Source: Auanema rhodensis (Eukaryota > Nematoda > Chromadorea > Rhabditida > Rhabditidae). From it: a stretch of 64,000 nucleotides of DNA. Positions 23,896 to 37,766 of this stretch are shown here, one piece after another. How positions within the stretch are numbered: position 1 is the first letter of the stretch; the number at the start of each line of letters is the position of its first letter. The DNA is taken from positions 13,500,501-13,564,500 of the forward strand of contig OZ059896.1 in assembly GCA_964057225.1 (NCBI GenBank), in the 5' to 3' direction. The position numbers and the translations under genes are program-made. The notes beneath the pieces are model-generated. The model worked only from the letters and a program-made list of their open reading frames with translations. It had not been told where the DNA came from and searched no databases.

Positions 23896-25264
23896 ATGGA
23901 ACACTTTTTATTTTCCCGGCCTCTATTGCAGAGAAATTTTAGTCAAAATTTGAAAGCTTGCTCTGCAGCTTACTTTGCTGGGGCAGATCATGATAAAGTT
24001 AGAGAAATAGCAAACGGAGGAAAGGTTCGCTTCTTCGGGATCTACGGTGCTCATTAACAGTTTAACCTTAAGATTCTCCTCCCAAATTCAGCATTAGACA
24101 ATCTCATCCGTCTTAATGTTCAATATCCTATGCTCTTCAAGGTTATTTTTTGAGTCTTGAGGTTAAAATTTCTTTAGCTTCAGGTCACGAATGAAATTAC
24201 TCAACGCGAAACTCACTGTGGAGTTCTGGAGTTTTCTGCTCCGGAAGGCCGTGCCTACTTACCTAACTGGATGATGCAACAACTTTGCCTTGAAGAAGAT
24301 AGCAACGTCAAAATAGAAATTGCCAGCTTACCTAAAGCAACTTTTGCCAAACTTAAACCTCAATCTCTAGACTTTCTTAATATTTCCAATCCTCGGTTTG
24401 TTTTGATGACAGAAACTTCTCGATTTTATTGATTTTAAGTGCTGTTCTTGAAGTTGAACTAAGAAAGTTTGCATGCCTAACAAAGAATGATAGAATATCC
24501 GTATTAGTACGTTCTCTATTTTTTTTTTAAATTTAAAAACAATCCTTTCAGTATGCCGACCAAAATTTGGAATTTCTTGTTCAAGAAGTCAAACCTTCTG
24601 ACGCTGTTTGTATCATTGAATGTGATTTAAACTTGGACTTTGATGCCCCTGAAGGATATGTTGAAGATTCAGAAAGAAGGCCTACTACCTCAATTAAGGT
24701 ATGTAAGATTATTAAAAAGTTTATACAAAGAAACAAACTAGGTTGTAAAAAAAACATAAATTATGTGAGAGTAACAATTGTGGGCTGTAATTAGAGTTTT
24801 CTCAAGGATATAGCTGATCTCATATCTGATAAACTTTATGTTGTAATAATATGGGATTTATTATATAATTTTTAAAAACGAATGTTTATACGTGCATGTT
24901 CCAGCCACCACCTCCTGCAGCCGATCTTCTGGCTATTCCTAGCACACAATTTACAGCGTTTTCTGGATCTGGTGTTCGATTAGACGGAAAGAAGAAGCCT
25001 TCGTCTAATAGTATATGCAGTGATGGCACTCCAGAAACTGTAGAGGCGTTGGGTCCTGTAATTTATCATTCGGACTACAAGCCAGGTATAGAAATGAATC
25101 AAAATGGCATTTCAACGTATGCTTTAGGCACATTGAATTTTATGCGCTACGACTACAAATCACGAATTGTTACTGAACAAGAAATCAAAGAAAAACTTGA
25201 AAATGCAAAGAAGCAAGCTTTACCTTTCCATGGAAGTAGTGCTACAATCCGAAAACGTTATTAA
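23896..25264 (+). CDS. ufd-1: UFD1, ubiquitin fusion degradation protein 1 (CDC48/p97 cofactor)
   Basis: With NPL4, UFD1 recruits ubiquitylated substrates to the CDC48/p97 unfoldase in ER-associated and chromatin-associated degradation. Exons 23896-24024, 24073-24141, 24184-24395, 24440-24506, 24552-24698, 24905-25264 give 327 aa. The N-terminal double-psi barrel region has GGKILLPNSALDNL, YPMLFK, THCGVLEF, YLPNWMMQQL and FLNISNPRAVLE. The second half has IIECDLNLDFDAPEGY and the p97-binding-type block FSGSGVRLDGKKK, with a second LPFHGSSATIRKR near the end. Length and order match animal UFD1. The ATG follows a TTTCAG acceptor by six bases, as expected for a trans-spliced downstream operon gene. 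AATAAA at 25418-25423 marks the likely 3' end. Confidence 0.96.
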
Positions 25265-26510
25265 CATAGTTTCTTGTACAAAACAAATCTGCCCTTACGG
25301 TCATAATTTATTGAAGATATCCATAAGACTGGTGGAGGTTTCCCATATTTATTTTATTTGCATGGCTATTCATTGGGTATTATTACACTGGGTTTCTTCG
25401 TCTCTTTAAATCTCTACAATAAATTATGGTTTGATGAATTGCGTTTGATAGAATCTACATTATCACATGGAAAACATTCAACCCATAATACTTCAAATTC
25501 AATTCGAATTCTTTTTACTTGACATTCGGGTGGTCTCAATAGCTTTTATTTCTATCTCTTTCAGTCGTTTTTATAACTTTTTTTGGATGGAGCCTCGTTA
25601 GATGCGCTGATTCTGCCGACATAACGGGATAATGGGATGAACACGACAATTTGTCGCATTTCGTTTTTTTGCGAGTCTTGAAAAAGGTTTTTTAATACCG
25701 CTAAAGGTCGTTTACAGAATAGGTTATCACCATGCTTTATGGCTAGTTTGCTAGTTTTGAGGCTTCTGATGACGATGGTGATGATCTGGTTCTCATACTC
25801 TTGGTCACAATCACATCTGTATTCACCGTTACCTTGCAGGTTGATTCATTGCTTCTGCTAGCGAGATGCTATCTACAAGTAACTACCCGTATTCATGTCT
25901 CTCACTCCATCTTCAACCTCTCATCTTATAAACCTATAGCTCTCGATTAGTCTATCGCTATAGTTTTACATGAGAAGTGTGAGTTGTTAAGAAAATATTG
26001 AAGTTTTCGGGTTCTTTGAACTACAACTTTCATATCTATTTGTCTCATCTATCGTCTTTTTGTTCTTAAAAACCTATAAGAACCGAGTTCTTTCCACTGC
26101 TTGGAACATTGAAATGTTATTCCTTTTATATACTTCTTTCTTCTTCTTTGTTTTATCTTTTTTTGAAATATTTATCTAATAGAAAAATTATTTTATTCAT
26201 TATCAGTTAAATCATTTTCAATTACGTTCAAACTGGCTGATGTAGTTACATTTAAGATGAAAAATATGATTTTATCTCTTAGAACTTCAGGATTTGAAAA
26301 GAAATTGCCTTCATACCAGATTGATAGCTCTGGGAAGTCTTGTCTATAAGTAGTTAAAAAGTTTTTTTTTTCAAATCATTGTGAGAACTCATGAGTAATA
26401 AATAGTTTGCACGTTACATGTGAAGGGGAGTGAATTGAGGAAAAACAAAAAAATATAACAAAAAAGAACGGAATCTTTATATTACTTTTACATATATGAT
26501 CAGATGGTGT
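25265..26510. other. intergenic between convergent UFD1 and IFT22 genes
   Basis: The first 160 bp are UFD1 3'UTR with AATAAA at 25418-25423. 25,560-25,960 is less AT-rich than most intergenic DNA here, but I find no protein or tRNA/snoRNA signature in it. TTTATT near 26190 (AATAAA on the minus strand) is a candidate IFT22 poly(A) signal. Confidence 0.5.
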
Positions 26511-27397
26511 TCAGTTGTCATCAAATCCAATCACTTCCTTTTCTTCTTTTCCTCGTCTATCCTTTAGTACATTACCATCACGACGACCATCATCATCCTC
26601 ATCATCATCATCATCATCATCCACCTGATCATCTTCTTCATTCTCCTCACCGTCATGGTGTTGTCCAGAAAAGATTGAATTGTCATTAGAGCGTTGAATG
26701 ACGTTCACAAGAAACTGATAGAATACTTGCTTCAAATGTTCTCCTTCATGACGAAGATTACATCCAACAAATACAGCTAGCGAAAGTCCAGCTATGACCC
26801 TGTTGACAATTCACATACAGAGAGAGGAAAAACTAACAAAAAAAATTGGCATTGATTCGGAAATCGTGTAGATAGAAAAAAGATTCTGTTACCAAAAAAT
26901 GAAAGATTTTTTTTATATAATATTCAAAAAAAGACAAAAAAAGGGAAAACAACTTACTTGAAAGCTGCAATATTGCCACTATTTGTGTTTCGATCACCCT
27001 TTTCATTCAGAACAACCATGACATTATCGTTCCGAAGATTTGTTTTTTTTATGAATTCCTCATACCTATAGATATATTTTCTTCTTATTTCTCATAGATT
27101 TCATGAAAAAAAAAGTTTTGATGACTCTCTTTATCTGATAGTATCATCTCACGAGCTAAGTAACTGTCAAGATGAATAGACGTAAGACTTGGCCAATCTA
27201 CCAGAATATGTCTGAAGGTAATCCTATCGGATTGTCCTTTCGATGTTCAATCAACCTTTCAATTTGATTGACCACAGTATTATGTTTTTCCATCACATAT
27301 ACATTAAGATTTGTATGAATTTCTTCGCTAACTTTTAGCCTGATTTCTCTTCCTTTCTTCCTCTTTCTATCTCAACTTCTTTCCTTCTCTCTTCAAA

Positions 27398-27433
<36 letters not shown>

Positions 27434-29020
27434 CCCCCTCTCTCTCTCCCTCCCTCTCTCTCTCTCTCTCTCTCCCTCCCTCTCTCTCTCTCTCTCTCTC
27501 TCTGTTTGTATCTTTCTTTCTTTTTCAGAAATCACTTTTCCTCTTGAAAGTCGAATAGATTTATGAAAAACCCATCTTTCCTTTCTGCTTTTTCCTTCAT
27601 ATCGTCTTTCTTAGTTCAATATCAATTTCATTTTGGATCAAGAAAGTTATTACCAAATAAGTAAATCTTCTCCTTTATCCGTATCCGGATCGGCAACCAG
27701 AATCACGCCCTCTACACCGTCCTTCAAAGCCGGCCAGCAGTTCCGATACCTGAATACGATAGGAATTGCATAAAAAACTTTTAAGATCTTATTTCTGTTT
27801 TCAACCTACTTTGTTCAATTTTATTTCGAAATTTAAAATTCAATTTATATGATATAGTTAAATAAAAATTTAAATTGTATTTTTACCTTATATCACCACT
27901 ACAATCCCACAACTCTACATCCACCTCTGCTCTTTGCCCTCTGATATCCAGTTCATTGCTCTCAAATTCCACTATACGAACACCTGGAAGTCAATTTTTT
28001 ATTCAACAAAGTTGGAACAAATATTTTTTTCTTTCCTACCTGCCACACGTGAACTTTTATACAACCTTTGGTTTGATATATAATATATTAAATTGCTAAT
28101 TGCCGTTAATATTAATCTCATTAAAATATTTTATAATTTACTAGAAATTGAACATCTAATCCAGGTTTTACCTAGATATCACACATGCAACTTGAATAGT
28201 TTCTAATTTCCATAACAAGACGGTGCGACCTAGATGAGTTTATAAATACAATTTTGAGTATTATGGAAATTTCATTTGAAGAATATTATTTTTCATTCCC
28301 TCTTCTTCAACGTATTTTCTTTCTCTCTATCTGTATCTCTTGCCCTCTTTGTGCTATATATCTTTCTTTCAATCTGTATTGAATCATTGCTCCAAATGTC
28401 TTCAATTCTCTATATAATATTATACAGTATAGTTAATAAAATTAATTATCTCAAAGTCAAATGAGCTGAGTTGAAAAGATGCAGTCCAGATGACTCAAAG
28501 AAACATCAGGAACTAAGTGATTGCTTGCTCAATTTCAGTCATTGATTTGTCTTTCGCTAAAACTTGAGCTAATGAACTCACTTATAGACATTTCATGATT
28601 TTTGCCTTTTAAGAATTGTTTACTTATCCATATATATCTACATGAATCTTTATATTATTCTCTTTTATTATCATTTTGTCTTCAAATACAAATATTATGA
28701 TTTTACCTTTCGTAGGACGATATTCTCCTAGAGATTCAGAATCAATAGCTTCAGCTAGATATGTAGAAATAGCTGATTTTCCAGCCTTAAAAGAGTAAAA
28801 AGGTTGATTGACATCGTGATTCATTTGCATTTTATCTATAAATATCCCCGGAGAATAGTTTAGTCATTTGATTTTAATTTGATAAGAAAAATAATATTTT
28901 CATTTAAATCTTTTGAGAATACTTGAAATTTCAAAAAAAAAAAAGAAGGAAAATCAATAATACCTTACAAGGTCCTAGTACAAGAATCTTTTTGGCTGGT
29001 CTTTCTTTAGTCCTATGCAT
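26511..29020 (-). CDS. ifta-2: intraflagellar transport protein IFT22 / RABL5
   Basis: RAB-like subunit of the IFT-B complex acting in cilia of sensory neurons. Exons 29020-28964, 28785-28707, 27983-27887, 27749-27654, 27065-26958 and 26799-26511 give 241 aa. P-loop GPCKAGKS at 16-23, EYRPTKGVRIVEFES (switch I area), ELWDCSGD (switch II) and RNCWPALKDGVEGVILVAD are diagnostic of IFT22. The NKxD position is degenerate (VVLNEKGD), as in the family. The C-terminus is extended relative to the vertebrate protein by an acidic run (DQVDDDDDDDEDDD) and a basic/acidic tail; the nematode member also has a longer tail. Intron 4 (586 bp) carries the long CT tract. A perfect match to the nematode X-box consensus lies about 140 bp upstream. 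Confidence 0.93.
27401..27503 (+). repeat. imperfect (CT)n / CCCTCC tract
   Basis: About 100 bp of CT repeats interrupted by CCCTCCCCCC and CCCTCC units, inside IFT22 intron 4. It is purine-rich on the IFT22 sense strand and generates a spurious RE-repeat reading frame. Confidence 0.95.
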
Positions 29021-29161
29021 AAGTTGGTTCTAAAAAGTATTTTTATGAAGCTTAATATGTAAATATATAAAATAAATTAAATTAATAAGAAGTTTTAAAT
29101 GATAAAATATATTTCAAATGAATATAATTCTTTCTTTTGTTGTTTAATACTAACCAACAAC

Positions 29162-29175
29162 ATCACCATAGTAAC
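29162..29175 (+). promoter_or_regulatory. X-box (RFX/DAF-19 site) upstream of IFT22
   Basis: ATCACCATAGTAAC matches every position of the nematode X-box consensus RTHNYYWTRRNRAC. It is about 142 bp upstream of the IFT22 start codon, within the -50 to -250 window typical for DAF-19-controlled ciliary genes in C. elegans. The motif, gene identity and position agree; binding is inference. Confidence 0.75.
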
Positions 29176-32100
29176 CATTAGCTACTATGTATGTATATTC
29201 TAGAAAAATGTTTCATAAAATAAAAAGTGTGAGAATAATTCTATTTATGTAAAATAAAAGAATCTAAAGAATATTTTAAATATTTATAAGCTTGCAAAGC
29301 GAAAAAGAACCTTCTTAACATCAAAATAATAATAAAATATTTGCTTGACCATCGGTAAATATGCTGAAAACTTCAATTTATACTATATAATTCATTCAAA
29401 TATACTGAATTTCTCAATACAATCTATAACTATGATTATAATATATTTTTAAATAAATATAGTCTGTCAATCTATATTATTTCTTTTCGTAAATCTTCAA
29501 ACTAATATCCCAAAATTAGTAAAATATAAGATTATATTTATGTTATTCTTTGTATATTATTTAATTGTTTTTCATCCAATTATAACAAATAACTAATGAT
29601 TTCCTGTTTCTCTGCTCCATCCTTTTCCTGCTTTTTAGAATTGTGATAATCTAAGGCTATGGTTGTACAGTTGACAGAGCAGAAACCTTTTTGTTATTTT
29701 CCTTCGATCTGACCTCTTGTGTCCAAAAGAGATGTATAATGAGCGGCAGGAGGTCGACCGGACCGGAAAGCTGGAAGGAGATGAACGAACGAGAGTGGTA
29801 AAGTCTGGTGAGATCCATCATGCCAAAGAGGAATGGAGATGAGCTGGCTTTCTCAACACTAGAGATAGAATGAGCTATTGAAGCGGATACTTGAAAATGT
29901 TCCATTTGTGAGGGTTATAATGCCTTCTTAAACTTGAGAAGAATATATTGTATACTATATGTATCAGGAACTCCGATACTTTCATTGCCCCTAGCCTTTT
30001 ACCCATCATCATCAGCACAATTCCACTTTCATATTTCCCTATCTTCTATGGTTCACTCTCTATCCCTCTCTCTTATTCTCTTTCTCTCCATGCTCATCTC
30101 AGGCTGGTAGTCCATTATCATCAACTTATAAACATGACGAAAACCACTTTTGCACACATTTTATAATAGATACTTCAAAGATTTATATAAAATATTTATT
30201 TATATAATACATATATGTATTAAGAAGATAATTTAAATTGTAGCAAATTGTATAATATTTTAACTTTTTCTACCCTCATTTTCGAACTTGTCACTCTATC
30301 CAACATCTTTATAACTTTGAAACTTTTTTTTTCAAACAACCTTACTTATATAATCTCTTCTAATCTTATTAAATACCTTATAATCTTTCAAAATATATAT
30401 TATAATCATATTATACGCATATTATTTTCCATTTTCATTTAAAATAAAAAAACTTGTAATGTCGTTACTATGATTCATAATTTCTGTTGTAATCCTCCCT
30501 TAGATTGCTCTACTTGATGACCTTTCCTACCCATACTAAGTTCTTCAATTCTTAATCAAAACCTCAAAAACTCATCTCTCCCTCATCTATTTTTCTAATT
30601 TTCTTTACATTTTTCAATTTTAAGTTAGTATATTAATTCAATTAATCAGCTAAACACTGTTTTTCTGCTTCCGATTCTTTTTTTTTTCGTTTTTGCCATT
30701 CAAATTTATTTCATTTCATCCTCTCTCATAACTCTATATACTCTATGATTTTAACCTCTTAAGTTGAATGGCATCTACCCATCTGTCCGTTTAAGGGCAT
30801 GTTCTTTCTATGTCAAATGTTATATAGAAATAACAATTTTTTCTTTTTTTTTTCATTCTATCTCCTTTTACTATCTTTATTGAAATATCTCCTTTTTTTT
30901 GTTTTTAAACTTTTAGATTTATTTTTTCCTTTTCTATGAAAATTTCTTTTATTTCAATTTTGTACTCTTTTTTTACTTTTTTTTTATATTAAGATAGATT
31001 GTTTATTGGTACTAGTAAAGAACCTATAAGATGCTTCAATGTTTCCTTATATTGCTCCACTTTTCTCTGAAAATTGTTCTCATATAAGGGTTTGCTTAGA
31101 TGTTAATAAGCTTTTCATTTTCTCATTGCTTCATATCCATCTTTCTATAGATATTTCACTATATCCTCCCCTTCCCTCCTTCCCTCCTTCACATATCTAT
31201 CTATCTCTCTCTCTAATTCTTCTTTTCTTTTTCTCTCACTTTCTCTTCATATTCGTACATCATATTACTCTATCTCTCTCTAGTTCACTCATATCCACGC
31301 CATATCATCCTCAATTCCATAATTATTCGTTCTATCTATGATTATGTAAGCCAAACAGCTTCGTGGCCCATTTCCATATTTGTCATCTCATCCCCCCTCT
31401 CAACCGTTTTCCAACCATTTCTCTTTTTCTCTCACCTTTTTATATTTTCTTTTTATGGTTAAACCATTCCATGTACAACTTGACTAATGAGATTCGAGTA
31501 TCGTTCACACTTCTTCTTCCATTACGTGTCCTTCTGTATTGAATCTCATTAATTCATTTTCCACCTCCATCCTCTACTCTCTTGTCTTGTTCCACTGTCC
31601 TCTTCTTATATTTGTTCCACCTCTTCCATCTCCTGACCTTTTCCGATTCATAACCATAAATCCATATTTTCATGCAATATTTTCTTTATTTCAGAATATG
31701 ATGCTACAACGTCTTCTCTAACATCTGACACTTTTTTATCTTTCATTTCAATTCTTCAACTCAATTTTCTATTGTCATTCGTCATATCTGAGAAGTTAGA
31801 TGACATGACATATAGCAAGCCGCTTTGACATCAAGTTATAACTTGACAGAACCTAACTAACAAGAGCTTTGAGTAAAATTATTTTGAAATATCCATTTTC
31901 ACTGATATGGTAAGAAGCAGCTAATTTGCCTCTCTCTTTCTTCTCTCTTGTTATTCCTCATAACATATTCTCATTTTTCAATGAATGAATGAGCTAGCTT
32001 TACCATCTGGTTTAAGCTTTTTCTCCTCTCCTTCCTTTTCTTCATTATCGAAATTAGGCTCAATTGATTTTACCTTGTGTAAAAACAACATATAATCTGC

Positions 32101-34939
32101 CCAGTTAACATCTTCACACATGCACCTGCCTCATCTCATATTTCGTCTTTTGATTCTTCAGCGTTTATTCGATCAGATCACACTAAAAGCCTTTTCATAC
32201 AAAACAATCTATGCCATCGTCAGGTTATCCTTACTCTCATTATCATCAACACCATCTCGAGATAATCCTTTACTCATTCTGTTCTCCAAAATTGTCGGAC
32301 AGGCTTTCTGGTTAAACCCGAGCAGCATAAGGGCAAAGCTTTCCTCAACCCGCCAACTAACCTTGCGGTGTTTCTAATAAACAATTGAAATATGATCGAA
32401 TATCTTAATAGATATTCTATTTTTATTTTACTAAAAGAACAATTCACACTTCAAATACTAACTTCTTGCTCAATTTCTGCTTATTTCTTTCTGTTTAAGA
32501 AAGAAAGAAATGAAGGAATAGATAGCAAAGCTAATTGAATTAACCACAAGACCTTATAGATTTGAAGTTGTTCTTCCTTCATTTTCCTTTTTCTGGAAAT
32601 TCTTCTCACACAAATTAGCTTCAAAAGACTTTTTTTTGAGCATTACAAGCAGTTATTCTAAGTTCAATTCAATGCCTTGTCACTATATATAAAATATTTT
32701 ATCTGTAAGATTATACATAACTATATATATTATATATAGTTATCTTTTTTCATATTCATGTAATTAATATTCCATTTTTTATTTTTTGTTTTCCATTTAA
32801 CCCGGAAATCTCATATATTTCCACATATTTTACACCCTAATATGCTAATTTATTTTTTCTAAATCATACAATCATACTAAGCTAATTAGAATATTTACTT
32901 AGCGTCATTTTCCATTTTTCAATAGCATAGTGCGGTTGTATAGTATATCCTTCCAGGTAAAATTTCATTCAAATTTTAATTTTAACCTCATATAGTATAT
33001 ATATTTTTTAAACATTTAATTATATTCATATAGTTAGTTATATGAAAATTCATTTATAATACTTTATGTGTGGTCAGAATGTTCCCTTTTTCATATAAAA
33101 GTTTCATTTAACTAAGTAAAACTAGTTCGAGATTGCATTGCTTTTGTTTAATAGAAAAGCGAGATGAATCTGTTAATTATGCCCGAATGAACTGCTCAAT
33201 CGAGATACCATGCTTCTTAAATTCAAAATACGTTTTATATCAAGCTGCTCGAAATTTATAATACAACTTTTATTTATATATTATTATATGTAAATATTGA
33301 ATATATAAATAGTTTTGATCGATAGATATACATGTATACGAAACTTGTACATCATTTTTTTCTATTAATATAGTATGTATAATCAAAATGGTTAACTAAT
33401 TAGATGAAGTCAACATTATTAGTAATAAAGTCGAAGCTGGTTGAGCAGCTGGTACTGTTTGTTTTGTTTGAGACATACCACCTATCTCACCTGCCTTCTT
33501 TCACCCACTTTACCTTATTTTTTCCTGGCTCTTACTTCTATAGGTCATGCCATTCATTACCTCTTATTATGCTACATGTTAACTAATATATGTTATATTT
33601 TAAATTATATATTATTATATATTAATGTTTCTTCTACCTCATTTACTATTTAATAATATAATGTATAGTTATGATAGAATATTATATATATATATATATA
33701 TTTGAAATGATTCAACAGGCTTTTTTATGTTTGTCCTAATTCGTTGTTGACTAAATGTCCAGAACATTTAAGATTTTATTCAGCTAGTTTGTAAATCACA
33801 TTATTTCTCCATTTATTCTATAAAAAAAAGTTTTTAAAGCCATTAAGTACATTGGTTAAAAAAGAATAATAGTATTCTAAAAAAGAAAAAAACGATGAGC
33901 CAGCTGTTTCTTAGCTTAATAGGCTTAAGAACATAGTCTCATATATGGAATGAAATGTGGCATAGTTAAGAAAGGAAAGTATAATAGTTCAGCTTTTTCT
34001 TCTTAGATATATACTATGAAAGTTAGAATATTGAAGCTTTACGTTTCACTCTTTGACTTCTTCGACTCGTATCTCATTTTCTTTTGTAAATAGTTATGAT
34101 TTGATCATTACTATTCTATATATTATAGTTAGCGTGCTGTTTAATTTTATATTCATTTATTTTTTAATTTAACTTTATTACCATTTTACATAGAAAGAAG
34201 AGTAGAATTTAAGAGAAAAAGAAATGATAGAGAGGGAGAAATGAGTGCAAGACAGCGAAAGGGAGTGAGCAAATCGAGAAGAAATAGCAAAAGTAGCAAA
34301 TGAGTATTGGAAAAGAGTAATAAAAGAATGGAAAGAAGACGAGAGACATGAAGAGAGAGAATTGAGAGAGAGAGAGAGAAGATGCATGTAAGTAGTGGGA
34401 AGAAGCTAAAACTGGCATTCATTCCAGCCGAAAGCAGACAGTCAATTAGTACTAGGGGGTCATTTCTATTTGCTCAAAGAATAAATGGAAGGCAAAGACT
34501 TATACTGATGACCATAGCAGTGAGAACCAGTAGCAGATAGCTGTCAATCGTCTTAGATTTTGCATTTCACTGTTTTTACAAACAAGAAACAGGTTAACTT
34601 AATAATTTGTCTTTCAATTATCTTTTAAAGCTTAATACATGATTTCCATAATAACTTTAGACGATGCAGACATATAGAACGGTTGTTCTCTATATATGGT
34701 TAATACATATACTTTGTCTTGTTCTCATCTTGAATATCAATGTTTTTACTAAAATAATTAGTTCATAAGATCAATTTTAACTTCTTCATATGATAAGGAT
34801 AATATATCTTAATCAGTTATTACTCATAAATATAGACAGCTGCTGTCGAGATAGAGCACACCTTGCTTCTTACACTTTATCAACTTATGTTATTTCTAAC
34901 TTTTAAACAAGATAACTTCTAAATATAATTATTATTATT

Positions 34940-34991
34940 TATCTATATCTATATCTATATATATATATAAAGAGAAATAGATAGATAGATA
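34940..34991. repeat. TATCTA / TAGATA inverted microsatellite
   Basis: TATCTA units (34940-34969) are followed by AAAGAGAAA and then TAGATAGATAGATA. The two arms are complementary and could pair. Confidence 0.6.
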
Positions 34992-37740
34992 TGTGTATTA
35001 TCGTTTTCTTAAGTATAATTTATTTAATTATATACATTGACTATACGTAACTCATTTAACCCTATTCTAATTCTAATTATATTATGTTATGTATAAGCTA
35101 TGTCTCTTATATTTATATTTTTTTCTCCATCTTTCATGCATAGTAACATAATAATTTTTGTAAATATTTTGTCTATTAACTATATACATAATATATAATG
35201 AATATATACAAATTACAAAAAGAAAATATATGCTATTCAGTTTTAAAATATAGTTATATATAGTTTTGTATAGTTATATATTATTTTTTATTCATTTATT
35301 TTACTTAATGATTGGTAAAGAGGTAAGCTATTGCTTATTAGAAAGCAATCATAGTCTATCCATCTTCATTTGCATATTGATTTGTTTTTCCTTATTTGTT
35401 CATTATGCCAGCTTTAGATTTGCTATCTAGTTAGCATATAACTTAAATTATATAATATAGTTAAGTAAATCATCATAATTCTTCAATATCTTATTAAAAA
35501 ACTTTGAATATTAATATTATCTATTTATATATTGTTATAATAGAAATATTATTTCCTATATGTTATATTTCTCTTCTTTTTTTTTTCATTTACTATTATT
35601 TTAGTTTGTCTATTTAATAATCTCTTATGGAAAAAAGCTTTATCTTTTTTAGCTTTATCTAATTCTCTATCTCTTTTCTCTTCATCTCTATCTCTCTCTC
35701 TTTTCTTTTTTTCTATTGAGTTCAAACTATATGAAGCATTTTGTTTACTCTCCTCAGTCGTTTATTTCCTTCAAACCAGCTTTATTTAGTGCTAAAATTT
35801 CTTAATTAACCCCCCATAAAATTGAATTTTCTCTTCCTTTTTCAAATCCTAATAAACAAAAACTGTATAGTTATGTATATATACGTTAAAAGTAGATATA
35901 CACATACTTAACTATGTGTATGTATGCATATACATATATTTCTATTTTCATATTTCACCTGGTGAGAGTTTAACCTCATTTACATATATATGTAGCTTAT
36001 TATACCTTATAATTATATTTCTGATTGGTTCTCTCTTACATAGTGTGTCTCTATAATCACAAATCATAGTGTTAAATAGTTAGTTAGTTAGCTATATGTA
36101 TAGTTTCAATTCAAATATTTTACTTTTCATCTTTAAAAAGTAAAAAGATTCTTTTAAGTAATCAAAATCTCATCAATCATTCATCATCATCTTTATCTTA
36201 ACTCTGGCAGTCATATAGTATTAACATGAATATATATACATATGTATGTACATATATATGAAAAATCTTTATTATAAGGTTTTATTTTCGATTCCAAAAA
36301 TTTGAATATGTATAAACTAATCTCACGATTATATGATAACTCTCAATTTATTTCTCTTTACTATTTCTCTGCCATTCTCCCATTTTATACTCTCTCTCTC
36401 TCTTTCTCTTTCTCTCCCTCTCTCTCTCTCCTTCTTTTAAATTCTTTTTTTAAATTTTCTTATCCAAAAAGAATATGATAAAGTAAATATATTGAAGAGA
36501 GATGAAGAATAAAAGACTGTCGTTTATTCAATCTCAACCCCACAACCGATTGAATATCTTAATGATGAACCTCGTCTGTCTTGACCGAAAAATGTCGACA
36601 GATGGACAAGATGAGCAACAGCAGGACTCAATCTTGCCTGGTCCTTCTGCTGATTGTAGAAAGCACCATCATGGAACAAGTTGACCGCTTTAACTTCTAT
36701 TACATCATGTTTTATTAGTTTAGTACAACAGATAAACTATATTATATAATATATAAAATATATTTGATTTACTTTATCTTATATCTTCATCTTTGTTTAT
36801 TTCTTTTTCTTCTTCTTTATCATTCAATATTATTTTTTTCTTTTTTTTTTCATCCGAGTGTGAAGACGATAAATCATCATGTACTGTTATTGCCATCAGA
36901 AGATTGTAAATCATTCTATATAGAGAGCGACAATGAGGCAGGCCTTAGTGCCCTCATCTCGCATAGTATATTGAGAGAGAGAGAGAGAAGGAGGGAGAGA
37001 GAGAAAGAGTAAGGATAGTATACGAGTTGACAGTTGTAGATAGTTCAGCCATTTAGACCGTTCCAGCATTCTTTTGAATCATTTTTTCTTTGAAATCATC
37101 ATTTCTAATATCTAAATCATTTATATATTCTTTATTATATCACGTTATATGTATATCTATCAATTTATAATGTTAAATGTATATATTTGAAACTTATTTC
37201 AACAAAAATTGATAGAATAATAGAAAATGTAATTAACTAAACTAAAGTAAAGAATAAGATCAAATAACTTTGACGACACATACTTCTCTCTTTCTATATT
37301 TCGTTTAATCCTTTACTATCATCTTTCTCCCTCTTTCTCTCTCTCTCTGAGTATTCTCTTTGCTTATCTGGACTATTTCTCTTCTGAGTTAGTTTTCTCT
37401 GAAAACACTTGAGATTACCGTTCAGCCCAAGTTAATAGAATGCCGGTAACAAAGCTTGTGTCGTTCTTCAACATCAAAAGACTTCTTTTCACCTTTCTCT
37501 CTAACTATCTCTTATATTCTCTATGATATTCTCACCAAATAAGATATAAGATAGTATGATTACCTATGAATGAGTGCTGGCAATTAAGTGTTTTCTAAAC
37601 TAAACATAGCCAAACCTTATTCTTCATCATATTAATGTATATTCAAAGAATGAAGGTAATAAGGATAGAAGTCAGATATGATATTGAAACGATACTTCCG
37701 AGAAGGAGAATCCACTTTTCTCTTTTACGCTTTCTCTCTT

Positions 37741-37766
37741 CTTTCTTTCTTTCTTTCTTTCTTTCT
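37741..37766 (+). repeat. (CTTT)n microsatellite
   Basis: Six to seven tandem CTTT units in the pyrimidine-rich region upstream of plexin. Confidence 0.9.

Noticed and set aside
27335-27535. Minus-strand frame of RE repeats
   Set aside because: It is a translation of the CT microsatellite within an IFT22 intron.
32120-32377. 85-codon plus-strand frame in the plexin upstream region
   Set aside because: Real ATG and better composition than neighbours, but no recognisable family and no splice partners; noted only as a composition island.
34178-34422. Three overlapping minus-strand frames rich in S, L and F
   Set aside because: Simple purine-tract translation with no conserved pattern.
36502-36684. 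60-codon plus-strand frame
   Set aside because: No homology recognised and no support beyond an open frame; could be part of a non-coding plexin leader exon.
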